Source: Streptomyces sp. NBC_00536 (lineage in GTDB: Bacteria; Actinomycetota; Actinomycetes; Streptomycetales; Streptomycetaceae). Taken from it: a stretch of DNA of 64,000 nucleotides. The stretch covers positions 8,246,001 through 8,310,000 of the forward strand of contig NZ_CP107819.1 of assembly GCF_036346295.1 (NCBI RefSeq). The letters are read 5' to 3'. The stretch's first letter is position 1. Each line of letters opens with the position of its first letter. The notes beneath the pieces are model-generated. The model had not been told where the DNA came from. It made no database searches and worked only from the letters and a program-made list of their open reading frames with translations. Below are positions 24,431-32,909 of the stretch, piece by piece. The position numbers and the translations under genes were made by a program.

Positions 24431-26510
24431 GGGGACGGGCCCGGTTGGGGGGGGGCGCGGTGCGTTGGACGGGCGGGGTGCCGGGAGCGGGCGCCGGACG
24501 GGGCGTGCCCGGAGGAGGTGCCTGCGGGGCGGTCGTCGGTCCGTCAGCGCGGATGGCCGCCGGTACGGGGTGCCCGTCGGGCGTGGGGACGGGGGACCCG
24601 ACCGCCCGTTGGACGGTGGGCCCGGCGGTGGAAGGGCGCTCGCCGACCTGCGCGGGGTCGTTCACCGATCGCTGCGCGGCCCCAGCCCCGGCGGGGGCGG
24701 TGGCAGCGGAGGCCGGCGCCGCGTCCGCCGCCCGCGCGGGGCCGGAGGCACCCGTGCGCGGCGTGTCCTGCCGTGCGGAGGGCGTCGCTCCCGACGCCGA
24801 CGGCCCCCGCGCGCCCGGGACTTCGGGGGCGTCCGTGCGCGGTGCGGAACCCTCGGGCCGGCGCACCGCGCTGCGCTGCACCGGTGTGCCGAGCCCCGTG
24901 CGCCGGGCAGCCGGAGCCGTGCGCTCCGTGCTCGTCGGCCGCGGCGGGGCGCCCCGTACCGGACCGTCCTGCACCGCAGGGGCGATCTGCGGCGCGGCCG
25001 TGACGACCGGGACATCCGGGGACGGTGTGTCCCCGGCGGCGCCGGTCGCGCCGGGGCGGGGAACCGAGGCCCGCTGCGCCGGCGGCACGGTGCTCGGGGC
25101 GGTGGAGGCGCCGGTGGCTGGGCCGCCCCGCTTGGCACCGCCCGACGCGGCCGCCGGGCTCGCTGCCGCTGGGATGGCCGGGATGGCCGGGATCGCGGGA
25201 GCCGCAGCGGTCGGCGAGGCCATCGGGGTCGCTGGGGTCGCCGCGCCCGCCGGGCTCGCTGCCGCCGGGGTGGCCGGGATGGTCGGGATCGCGGGGGCCG
25301 CCGGGGTCGCAGGGGTCGGCGAGGCCATCGGGGAGGCTGAGGCCGCCTGGCTCGCTACCGCTGGGATGGCCGGGATCCCGGGGGCCGCCGGGGTCGCCGG
25401 GGCTGGGGCCGCCGGGGCCGCGACGGTCACCGGGGTCACCGGGGCCGCGAGGCTTGCCGGGCTGGATGCCGCCGTGGCCGCCCGGGTCCCCGCCGGCAGC
25501 GGCGCGGGCCGGTGTGCCACCGGCAGCGTCCGCTGCACGGCCGCGGCTACGGGAGGCGCCTTCGACAGGAGCTGCCGGGTCCGTGGCGGAGCCGGCGGTA
25601 CGGGGGTCACCCGGATCCCGCGCGAGGCCGCCGACGCCGGGGTGGAGAGCGCCCCACGGGCCGATTCCCGGGCCGGAGCGGGTGCGTGGCTCGCCGGGGG
25701 CACGGCCACCGCCGGGGCGGACGCCGCCGCACGGGCCGATTCCCGCGCCGGAGCGGGTGCGTGGCCCGCCGGGGGCACGGCCACCGCCGGGGCGGAGACC
25801 GCCCCACGGGCTGGGGCCGGTGCGCGGTCCGCCGGGGCCACGGCCACCGCCGGGGCGGACGCCGTCCCACGGGCCGAGTCCCGCGCCGAAGCGGGTGCGT
25901 GGCTCGCAGGGGCCACGGCAACTGCCGGGGCGGCCGTCGCCCCAGGGGCCGATTCCCGCACCAGGGCCGGTGCGCGGCCCGCACGGGCCACGGCCACCGC
26001 CGGGGCGGACCCGACGGGGCGGGCGCCCGTGCGTGCCGGGGGGACCCCCGGTCCCGCCGGGGAGGGCACGGGGGACGCCACCGGGACCGCCCGGAGCGGC
26101 GCCACCGGCACGCGCTGCACGGCGGGCACGCCGGCCACGGGCAACGGCAGGGCGCGGGTGGGGGCGGGGCGGCCGGGCCCCGCGACCGGCCCGGCCGCCC
26201 CGGCCACCGCGCCCTGGAGCAGACCGCCGCCCGCCGCGGGATCCAGCACCGCCGGGGAGGGGCCCCGGGTGAACGCCGGGTCCTGCCAGGTCGCCAGCCG
26301 CCCGCCGAACCCGGCGTCCGCGATGCCCGTCGGAGCGTCGTCCGTCGTCCGCCGCATCGGCGGCAGGCCGGCCCAGGCGGCAACGGCCACCGGGGGCGCG
26401 GACGGCGCGAGAGCCGGGACCGGGGGCACGGCCCCCGGAGCGGGGGAGCCGCCGGGCGCCGACGCACCGCGCCCGCTCCGCGCACCCCGCAGCCGGTCCA
26501 GGAATGCCAC
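24393..26510 (-). CDS. N-terminal part of the frameshifted Pro/Ala-rich CIS protein
   Basis: 705 codons from GTG 26510 (MAFLDRLRG), starting 4 bp after the DUF6760 stop. After about 110 moderately complex residues (AAWAGLPPMRRTTDDAPTGIADAGFGG) it becomes Ala/Pro/Val repeats: AVAVPPAGHAPAPARESAR-type units, then PAIPAIPAAASPA-type units, then VQR-punctuated linkers. The frame leaves the repeat pattern at a run of nine G (C9 in the transcript). The last 20 residues (NRARPRAPARQPTRRTR) are out-of-frame translation; with eight G the reading would continue as PPTGPVPVPPRANRP, matching the next open frame. It may be an intrinsically disordered scaffold, cargo-loading or length-control protein. The function is not known. 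Confidence 0.6.
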   Translation of the reverse strand: MAFLDRLRGARSGRGASAPGGSPAPGAVPPVPALAPSAPPVAVAAWAGLPPMRRTTDDAPTGIADAGFGGRLATWQDPAFTRGPSPAVLDPAAGGGLLQGAVAGAAGPVAGPGRPAPTRALPLPVAGVPAVQRVPVAPLRAVPVASPVPSPAGPGVPPARTGARPVGSAPAVAVARAGRAPALVRESAPGATAAPAVAVAPASHAPASARDSARGTASAPAVAVAPADRAPAPARGAVSAPAVAVPPAGHAPAPARESARAAASAPAVAVPPASHAPAPARESARGALSTPASAASRGIRVTPVPPAPPRTRQLLSKAPPVAAAVQRTLPVAHRPAPLPAGTRAATAASSPASLAAPVTPVTVAAPAAPAPATPAAPGIPAIPAVASQAASASPMASPTPATPAAPAIPTIPATPAAASPAGAATPATPMASPTAAAPAIPAIPAIPAAASPAAASGGAKRGGPATGASTAPSTVPPAQRASVPRPGATGAAGDTPSPDVPVVTAAPQIAPAVQDGPVRGAPPRPTSTERTAPAARRTGLGTPVQRSAVRRPEGSAPRTDAPEVPGARGPSASGATPSARQDTPRTGASGPARAADAAPASAATAPAGAGAAQRSVNDPAQVGERPSTAGPTVQRAVGSPVPTPDGHPVPAAIRADGPTTAPQAPPPGTPRPAPAPGTPPVQRTAPPPNRARPRAPARQPTRRTR
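24447..24455. repeat. G9 homopolymer at the frameshift joint
   Basis: Nine consecutive G (C9 in the minus-strand mRNA) lie where two overlapping repeat-rich frames meet. Deleting one base fuses them into a single frame with a continuous repeat pattern. It may be a sequencing error, a slippage hot spot or a phase-variable switch. Confidence 0.75.
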
Positions 26511-26514
26511 CTGC

Positions 26515-26673
26515 TCAGCCCTCCGGTGCGGCGCGCGTCACGAACGACGCGATCTGTTCGGTGTAACGGTTCCGGTCCTGGTGCTCCAGGTCCAAGATCG
26601 CCTCCAGTTCCCAGTGGAAGTGGAAGGCCACGTACGCGATCTCCTCGTGCAGCCGGTCGGTCGCGTACGTCAC
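26515..26673 (-). CDS. DUF6760-like small CIS protein
   Basis: 52 aa from GTG 26673, overlapping the upstream stop by GTGA; upstream residues in this frame are shadow. The sequence TYATDRLHEEIAYVAFHFHW, then DRNRYTEQIASFV, matches the short helical DUF6760 proteins that follow tail-assembly chaperones in contractile injection loci. The arrangement resembles the overlapping or frameshifted G/GT tail chaperones of phages, so a role in tail-length assembly is inferred. Confidence 0.75.
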   Translation of the reverse strand: MTYATDRLHEEIAYVAFHFHWELEAILDLEHQDRNRYTEQIASFVTRAAPEG

Positions 26674-27149
26674 GATTCCCCCAGGCGGCTCCCGCCGAGC
26701 TCCACCTCGAAGGGCTCCGCGCAGTGCGGACACCGCACGGCTGCGCGGGTGTGGCCCTCCGCGTTGATCTGGCGGTAGAAGTCCTGGAGGAACGCCAGGT
26801 CCGAGGCGAACATGTTCTCCACGATCCCGTCGTGCACCATCGTCAGCGTGCCCAGCCTGACGATGACCCGGCCGAGCAGCACCACCGAGAGGTACGCGGG
26901 GTTCTCCTGCACGCGCACGTCCCGCAGCGGGACCAGCTCGTCGCGCGCCGTGGACAGCCGCATGACGCCGTCCCGGTGCACGGTGCCCGCCTCGTCCACG
27001 TACCCCCGCGGCAGCTCGAAGGGGAACTCGGTGCGCAGGGACCGCACGGGTGCCGGGTCCGCCGACGGGCCGGTGGGCGCGGCGGCGGGGGCGGGGGCCG
27101 AAGGCGCACGGTCCGCCCCCGCCGCTCCCCTGGTCGTCGAACGGCGCAT
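26670..27149 (-). CDS. Mu gp41-like tail assembly chaperone with CxxC zinc knuckle
   Basis: 159 aa from ATG 27149, overlapping the tube gene stop (TAATG). After a 40-residue disordered start comes FPFELPRGYVDEAGTVHRDG, then VMRLSTARDELVPLRD, then LGRVIVRLGTL and ASDLAFLQDFYRQIN. This is the pattern of phage Mu gp41-type tail assembly proteins. The end, AVRCPHCAEPFEVELGG, has one CxxC pair and could bind zinc as a dimer. It probably works with the overlapping DUF6760 protein during tube/tape assembly. Confidence 0.8.
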   Translation of the reverse strand: MRRSTTRGAAGADRAPSAPAPAAAPTGPSADPAPVRSLRTEFPFELPRGYVDEAGTVHRDGVMRLSTARDELVPLRDVRVQENPAYLSVVLLGRVIVRLGTLTMVHDGIVENMFASDLAFLQDFYRQINAEGHTRAAVRCPHCAEPFEVELGGSRLGES

Positions 27150-27592
27150 TATTCGATGACCAGTTCTTCGAACACGATGGTGACCGACTCGGTCAGCGCC
27201 GCCGCCTCGCCGGCCTTCACCGTGCTCGTCTCGATCTTGCTGCACCAGGCGTTGCGCAGGTTGTAGCGCTTCACCGGGTTGTCCTCGTAATCCATCATGA
27301 TGATGGAGGCGTTCTTGCGGGCCGTGCTCATCTGGCCGCGGATCGAGTCGTTGATCCACTCGGTGAAGGACGACGACTGGGTCATGCCGCGCACGACCGT
27401 GCACTGGCCGTTCTTCTGGACGCCCGGCAGCAGCGCCACCTCGGGCCGGCCCTGCGCGCTGTTCTGCTGGTAGGTGATGACGTCCTGTTCGAGGGTGAGA
27501 CCGCTGATCTCGGCGAGGTACTCGACCATCACCCCGTCGATCTGGAGGCCGAAGTTGTGTGACGTGAGGGCGTCACCCGGCTGGAGGCTCAT
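27149..27592 (-). CDS. cis1: Inner tube protein, T4 gp19/Afp1-like
   Basis: 147 aa. Tail-tube family: FGLQIDGVMVEYLAEISGLT at the start, MTQSSSFTEWINDSIRGQM in the middle, YNLRNAWCSKIETSTVKAGEAA and SVTIVFEELVIE at the end. It forms the stacked hexameric rings propelled by the sheath. It lies about 100 bp after the sheath gene and overlaps the chaperone gene, as in other CIS loci. Confidence 0.92.
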   Translation of the reverse strand: MSLQPGDALTSHNFGLQIDGVMVEYLAEISGLTLEQDVITYQQNSAQGRPEVALLPGVQKNGQCTVVRGMTQSSSFTEWINDSIRGQMSTARKNASIIMMDYEDNPVKRYNLRNAWCSKIETSTVKAGEAAALTESVTIVFEELVIE

Positions 27593-27694
27593 GTGTTCGC
27601 TGTCCTTTTCACGACGGGAGGGCGCAGAGGGGCACGGAGGGGCACGGAGGCGCGACGGGGGCGCGACGGGGGCGGAGGCGGGCTCCGCGCCCGG

Positions 27695-29293
27695 TCACTC
27701 CTCCAGCTCCCCGTTGCCGCCGGAGAACTGCGCCAGCCGGAAGATGACGAACTCGGCGGGCTTCACCGGCGAGATGCCGATCTCGCAGACGACCCGGCCG
27801 AGGTCGACCGACTCCGGCGGGTTCGTCTCCTCGTCGCACTTGACGTAGTACGCCTGCTCGGGGCTCTGCCCGAACAGGGCGCCACCGCGCCACTCGTTGA
27901 CCAGGAACGCGGAGACGTTACGGCGGATGCGCGCCCAGAGGTTGTGGTCGTTCGGCTCGAACACCACCCACTGGGTGCCGATCAGGATCGACTCCTCCAG
28001 GTAGTTGAAGTACCGGCGGATGTTCAGGTAGCGCCAGGCCGGGTCGGAGGAGAGGGTGCGCGCTCCCCAGACGCGGATGCCGCGGCCGGGGAAGGCCCGG
28101 ATGCAGTTCACGCCGATCGGGTTGAGCAGGTCCTGCTCGCCGCGGGTGATCTGGAGTTCGAGGTCGACCGCGCCGCGTACGACCTCGTTGGCGGGGGCCT
28201 TGTGGACACCGCGCTCGCTGTCGTTGCGGGCCCAGACGCCGGCGACGTGGCCGCTCGGCGGGACCAGGCGCGACTGCCCGGTCGCCGGATCGAAGGACTT
28301 GATCCACGGGTAGTACAGGGCCGCGTACTTGGAATCGTAGTTGGCCGTCTCCTGGCGCCAGACCCGGATGGCGCGGGCGTTCATGCCGGGCGGCGGGTCG
28401 ATGATCGCGACCCGGTCGCCCATCAACTCGCAGTGGGCTATCAGGCCGAGTTGGACCGCCTTGACGGCCTCCAGGTCGATGGCACCGCGCTGGTGGGCGG
28501 ACATCAGGTCGGGCACGGCGACCATGGAGATCTCGTCCACGGCCTCCAGGCCGCCGAAGCCCGTACGGTCGGCCGAGTCGCCGAGGTACTGCGCGGGGCC
28601 GGGGTGGGAGTCCTCGCCGTGGTCGGCGGGTGCGGCCGGGGCGGCCTGCGGCGCCGGCAGGTCCACCGTCTGGTTCTCCGGTCGCGCCAACTGCCCGGAC
28701 GGCGCGGCCTCGGTCACGGTGATGAGCCGGGAATGCTCCTTGACGTGCGTGACGACGTAGGACCGGTTGCCCTTCTTCGCGCTCACGTCGAAGGTCTCGA
28801 CCGGCTTGTCGCCGTCCTTGACGATCAGCCTGAACCGCTCGGCCGGCCCCTCGCCCTCCGGGTCGGCGACCTCGACCGACAGCGGGCCGAGGCCCTCCGC
28901 GACGGCGGCCACGGCGAAGGAACCGAGCGGACGGGACGGGGCGGCGGGCAGCGGGGGCCGGACGGACGCACCGGTGACCGCGGCGGGCGCGGACGCCCGG
29001 CCCCGGCCCTGAGCGGCGGCGTCCCCGGCGGACCCGCCGACGCGCACGACGTACGCGGCCGAACCGCCGTTGTTGAAGAACCCGTAGACGGAGTGCGCGA
29101 GGTAGTAGCCGTCGGTGAAGTCGCCGAACGCCGCGACGTACTGGGTCCAGTTGGTCACCAGCGTGGGCTCGTTCAGCGGGCCGGTCGGAGCCAGACCGAC
29201 GAAGGCCGCCACCGACGTGCCGACCCCCTCGATGGGGCGCGAACCGCTGGCCACCTCCTCGACGTAGACGCCGGGCGACAGATAGGACGGCAT
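27695..29293 (-). CDS. cis2: Contractile sheath protein, Afp2/T4 gp18-like
   Basis: 532 aa from ATG 29293, with AGGAGAG upstream. It starts with the family signature PSYLSPGVYVEEVASGSRPIEGVGTSVAAFVG. A variable surface domain follows (residues 95-230, with an Ala/Pro linker). The conserved C-terminal domain (IGVNCIRAFPGRGIRVWGARTLS, then YLNIRRYFNYLEESI, FEPNDHNLWARIRRNV) polymerises and contracts. It is the first gene of the minus-strand structural operon running to the cisA-like gene. Confidence 0.93.
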   Translation of the reverse strand: MPSYLSPGVYVEEVASGSRPIEGVGTSVAAFVGLAPTGPLNEPTLVTNWTQYVAAFGDFTDGYYLAHSVYGFFNNGGSAAYVVRVGGSAGDAAAQGRGRASAPAAVTGASVRPPLPAAPSRPLGSFAVAAVAEGLGPLSVEVADPEGEGPAERFRLIVKDGDKPVETFDVSAKKGNRSYVVTHVKEHSRLITVTEAAPSGQLARPENQTVDLPAPQAAPAAPADHGEDSHPGPAQYLGDSADRTGFGGLEAVDEISMVAVPDLMSAHQRGAIDLEAVKAVQLGLIAHCELMGDRVAIIDPPPGMNARAIRVWRQETANYDSKYAALYYPWIKSFDPATGQSRLVPPSGHVAGVWARNDSERGVHKAPANEVVRGAVDLELQITRGEQDLLNPIGVNCIRAFPGRGIRVWGARTLSSDPAWRYLNIRRYFNYLEESILIGTQWVVFEPNDHNLWARIRRNVSAFLVNEWRGGALFGQSPEQAYYVKCDEETNPPESVDLGRVVCEIGISPVKPAEFVIFRLAQFSGGNGELEE

Positions 29294-29453
29294 GCTCTGC
29301 TCTCCTCGGGTACGAGACAGGACACCACCACCCTGACGCGCGCGCCGCCCCCTCGAAACGTCCCCCGGTACCTGGGCGGGGGCACGGTCGTTGCCCCGAG
29401 GTCTGCCCCCGCGGCTCCTGGCGGGTGGTGGGGCCGCGGTTAGCGTGCGGGGG

Positions 29454-30845
29454 GTGAGCCTATGGACTTCCCTGGAACCCGCCTCCGTCACCGTCGACCC
29501 GGGCAGCAGTACGCGCGTACGGCTGCGCGTGCGCAACACCGGTGACGTGGTGGACGAGTACCGCTTCGAGCCCGTCGGCGACGTGGCACCCTGGACGACG
29601 GTGGAGCCTGCGACCCTGCGGTTGTACCCGGGCACCACCGGCACGGTGGAGCTGACCTTCGCACCGCCCCGCACCCCCGACGCCACGGCCGGCCCGAACC
29701 CGTACGCGGTGCGCATCACACCGACCGAGCACCCCGAGGCCGTGACGGTCCCGGAAGGGAACCTGACCGTCACCGCGTTCACCGAGCTGCGGGCCGAACT
29801 CGTGCCGCCGACCGTCAAGGGGCGCCTGCGCGGACGCCCCCGGCTGGCCGTGGACAACCTCGGCAACACCAAGGTGACGGCGTCGATCACGGGCAGCGAC
29901 ACCGGGGACCACCTCGCGTACGAGATCCGCCCCGGGAACGTCCAGATCGACCCCGGGCGCGCCGCGTTCGTCGACACGACCCTGCGGCCCCGGCAGATCG
30001 TCTGGTTCGGTTCCAAGGAGGAGCGGCCCTACACCCTGGCGGTGCGCCGCTCCGGGGCCGAGCCGCTGGAGGTCGAGGGGACCTACGTCCAGCGCGGCTT
30101 CCTCCCGCGCTGGCTGGCCACGTCCTTCGGGCTCCTGCTCGCCCTGGCCGTCGCCTTCGTCATGATCTGGATGGCCTACGATCCGCAGGTCCGCACGGCG
30201 GCCACCGAGGCGACCGAACAGGCGGGCACCGTGCTGCCGACCACCCAGCCCCTCGCCCCGCCGCCCCCGCCCTCGCCCAGCGCCACCCCCGAAGCGCCGA
30301 AGGACGAGAAGCCGGGGGCCGACGGCGGGGGAGGGGAGTCCGCGGCGCCCGCGGCCCCGGCGCCCGTGGTGCCCGCCGAGAAGGTGCTGCTGCGCAATGC
30401 CGCCACCCGCATGTGCGCCGACCTGCCGGGGGTCGACAAGGGCCGGATCAACGTGGCCGTCCAGCAGTCCGGTTGCGTCGGCACCGAGGCGGACAACCAG
30501 CTGTGGAACCTGGAGGTGAAGTATCCGGACCTCGGCCCCGGCGGCACTCCCCTCTTCCAGATCCGCAACGTCAAGGACCAGCTCTGCATGGACCTCGGTG
30601 AGTACGGCGGTCGGCCCGTGGGGACCGGCATCGGCGAGTTCACCTGCGACGGAACCACGGCCGACAACCAACTGTGGTGGATCGCCGTGCAGGAGAGCGG
30701 CGACTACTGGATCCGCAACTACGCCAGCAACAACAAGTGCCTGAACGTGAAGGGCGGGGCCGCCGTCGACGACCGGCTGGACATCTCCGACTGCACGAAC
30801 ACGGGCAACCAGGAGTGGAAGATCGTCCACCCCAAGACCGACTGA
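29454..30845 (+). CDS. Membrane protein with NEW3-like N-terminus and external ricin-type lectin domain
   Basis: 463 aa from GTG 29454, which has no clear ribosome site; TTAGCG just upstream could be a -10 of a leaderless transcript. Residues 1-210 contain two beta-sandwich modules (VTVDPGSSTRVRLRVRNTGDVVDEY ... ) like NEW3/COG1470 domains. A single TM helix follows (SFGLLLALAVAFVMIWMAY, about 222-241), then a Pro/Glu/Ala linker. The C-terminal 130 residues are a ricin-type beta-trefoil with NQLWNL, NQLWWI and NQEWKI marking QxW repeats and paired Cys. The lectin part should be outside the membrane. It is divergent from the sheath gene and convergent with the ATPase inside the CIS locus, so a membrane-docking or sensing role is plausible. 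Confidence 0.75.
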   Translation: MSLWTSLEPASVTVDPGSSTRVRLRVRNTGDVVDEYRFEPVGDVAPWTTVEPATLRLYPGTTGTVELTFAPPRTPDATAGPNPYAVRITPTEHPEAVTVPEGNLTVTAFTELRAELVPPTVKGRLRGRPRLAVDNLGNTKVTASITGSDTGDHLAYEIRPGNVQIDPGRAAFVDTTLRPRQIVWFGSKEERPYTLAVRRSGAEPLEVEGTYVQRGFLPRWLATSFGLLLALAVAFVMIWMAYDPQVRTAATEATEQAGTVLPTTQPLAPPPPPSPSATPEAPKDEKPGADGGGGESAAPAAPAPVVPAEKVLLRNAATRMCADLPGVDKGRINVAVQQSGCVGTEADNQLWNLEVKYPDLGPGGTPLFQIRNVKDQLCMDLGEYGGRPVGTGIGEFTCDGTTADNQLWWIAVQESGDYWIRNYASNNKCLNVKGGAAVDDRLDISDCTNTGNQEWKIVHPKTD

Positions 30846-30860
30846 TCACCGGCCGAGGGA

Positions 30861-32909
30861 TCACCAGCCGCCTTCGCCCGGCACCAGCCGCCCCGCCTTG
30901 CGGTACTCCCGGCGGGCACCCTCCAGGAGGTCCCGCGCCGTCACCTCGTCGCCCCGCCCGGCGGCGAGGTAGGCGGCGGTCACCACCGCACTGCGGATGG
31001 AGCCGCCCGCCAGCTCGAAGTCTCGGGCCAACGCGGCCGGGTCGATCCCGTCGGCGGACGGCACGTGCGCCAGCCCGTGCCGCCACAGCGCGAGGCGCTG
31101 CCCGGCGTCCGGGAACGGGAAGTCGACCACCAGGTCCAGCCGCCGGGTGAACGCCGCGTCGATGTTCGCGCGCAGGTTGGTGGTGAGCAGCGCGATCCCG
31201 TCGAAGGACTCCAACCGCTGGAGCAGGTAGGAGCTCTCCATGTTGGCGTAGCGGTCGTGGGCGTCCTTGACTTCGGAGCGCTTGCCGAAGACGGCGTCGG
31301 CCTCGTCGAAGAGCAGTACCGCGTCGGTGCGGTCCGCCTCCGTGAAGATCCGCTCCAGGTTCTTCTCCGTCTCACCGACGTACTTGTCCACGATCGACGA
31401 CAGCTGGACCACGTACAGGTCGAGTCCGAGATCGGCCGCGACGACCTCCGCCGACAGCGTCTTGCCGGTCCCGGACTCCCCGGCGAACAGGCCGAGTACG
31501 CCCCGCCCGCGCCCCCCGCCGGCGCTGAGCCGCCAGTCGCCGAGCACCCGGTCGCGGTGGCGGGCCCGCAGGGACAGTTCGCGCAGCTGCGCCAGGGGCC
31601 CCGCGGGCAGGACCAGGTCCCCCCAGCCCACGGCCGGCCGGATGCGGCGGGTGTGGCTCTCCAGCCCCGAGGCCGACTGGCGGCGCGCGGCCCGCCGTAC
31701 GTGAGCGGCGGTGACCGGGGCGCCGTCGAAGGCGGCCAGCGCCCGGGCCGCCCGCGCGGCCCGCCGCACCCGGTCCCCGCCGAGGCGGTACGGGGCGACC
31801 GTCGCGGCCAGGTCGAAGCCGTCGGCCGCGGCGTCGGCGCCCAGCGCGGCCCGCCACGCGGCGATCCCCCCGTCCCGGCGGTCCGGCGCGTCCAGGACCA
31901 GGGGGTCCTCGGGGGCCCAGTGGGGGTCGTACGGGCGGGGACCGGCCAGCAGCACCGTCACGTCCGGCGCCGCGACGAGCGCCCGTACCAGCGGGCCGGG
32001 CTCCTCGGGCAGCGCGGGCACGACGACGGCCCGGCCGCTGAGGCGGGCCTCGCGCAGCAGCTCGGCGACGTGTTCGCCCGGCTCGGCGCAGCACAGCCCG
32101 TCCAGGCCCGCGGCGCGCAACGCCGAGGCGTATGCGGCCAGGCCGTCGCCCTCGCGCTGTTCCCGCAGGTAGACGGTGGCGGGAGCGGCTGCCAGGAGGG
32201 CCGCGAGCCGGTGGGTGAACTGCTCGGCCGCCCGGTCGCCGGGCAGCGGATCCGGCATCGGGCGCACCAGGCCGAGCAGGGCCGCGTCCGGCGTGTCGTC
32301 ATCGAGGAGATGACCGGTCAGCCGGTCGGGCACGCGCAACGAACGTGTCAGGAAGGGGCGTTCGGGCTCCATGACTTCCAGCAGGCCGAGGGCCAGGAGG
32401 GGCGCGGACGGGTGCAGCCGGGCCCGGGCGGTGGCGGACTGTGCGGGCACCCCGCAGAGGTCGAGGGCGAGACCGACGGTGGCCCGGCGTCTGCTCACGT
32501 CGTCGTTGAGGTAGCCGTAGAGGGGTTCGAAGGTCCGGTCGACGTCGGGAGCGAGGGCGACGAGCACGACGGCGACGTCGAGCGCGGTGAGGCCCGCCCG
32601 CCCGGCCAGCCGGGCCATCCGGTCCATCCGGTCCAACTGGTGCGGCTGGTCCCCGGGGCCGTGCGCCGGGTCCGCGCCGCCGTTCCGGCCGGATCCGGCC
32701 GGAACGTCTGGCACCGGGGGCCAGGTGCCGAGCACGTGGCGCACCGCCTCGTCGGACAGGTAGAGACCGCGCAGGGGGTCGTCGGCGGTCGGATCACCGG
32801 CGGTCCGCCGTTCGACCAGCGCCGACACCCGCCCGCGCAAGGCGCCGAGGCGGTCGAGCAGCGCACGGCCGGGATCGCCTTCGTCGGCGACCGCTCCAGC
32901 GGCGTTCAC
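30861..32909 (-). CDS. cis15: AAA+ ATPase, Afp15-like
   Basis: 682 aa from GTG 32909, overlapping the DUF4255 stop by GTGA; the long open frame further upstream is a shadow. The N-terminal 430 residues are a degenerate ATPase/helical region. The AAA+ module has Walker A GESGTGKT at about 477-484, Walker B LLFDEADAVFG at about 527-538 and an RRLDLVVDFPFP sensor/arginine-finger segment. CIS loci nearly always encode this ATPase; it is needed for proper particle assembly, but its substrate is unsettled. Its operon partner is DUF4255. Confidence 0.9.
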   Translation of the reverse strand: MNAAGAVADEGDPGRALLDRLGALRGRVSALVERRTAGDPTADDPLRGLYLSDEAVRHVLGTWPPVPDVPAGSGRNGGADPAHGPGDQPHQLDRMDRMARLAGRAGLTALDVAVVLVALAPDVDRTFEPLYGYLNDDVSRRRATVGLALDLCGVPAQSATARARLHPSAPLLALGLLEVMEPERPFLTRSLRVPDRLTGHLLDDDTPDAALLGLVRPMPDPLPGDRAAEQFTHRLAALLAAAPATVYLREQREGDGLAAYASALRAAGLDGLCCAEPGEHVAELLREARLSGRAVVVPALPEEPGPLVRALVAAPDVTVLLAGPRPYDPHWAPEDPLVLDAPDRRDGGIAAWRAALGADAAADGFDLAATVAPYRLGGDRVRRAARAARALAAFDGAPVTAAHVRRAARRQSASGLESHTRRIRPAVGWGDLVLPAGPLAQLRELSLRARHRDRVLGDWRLSAGGGRGRGVLGLFAGESGTGKTLSAEVVAADLGLDLYVVQLSSIVDKYVGETEKNLERIFTEADRTDAVLLFDEADAVFGKRSEVKDAHDRYANMESSYLLQRLESFDGIALLTTNLRANIDAAFTRRLDLVVDFPFPDAGQRLALWRHGLAHVPSADGIDPAALARDFELAGGSIRSAVVTAAYLAAGRGDEVTARDLLEGARREYRKAGRLVPGEGGW

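Noticed and set aside
22778-26510. CRISPR-like or minisatellite array in the Pro-rich gene
   Set aside because: Repeats are degenerate, coding and of variable length, without uniform spacers; they are codon-level low complexity.
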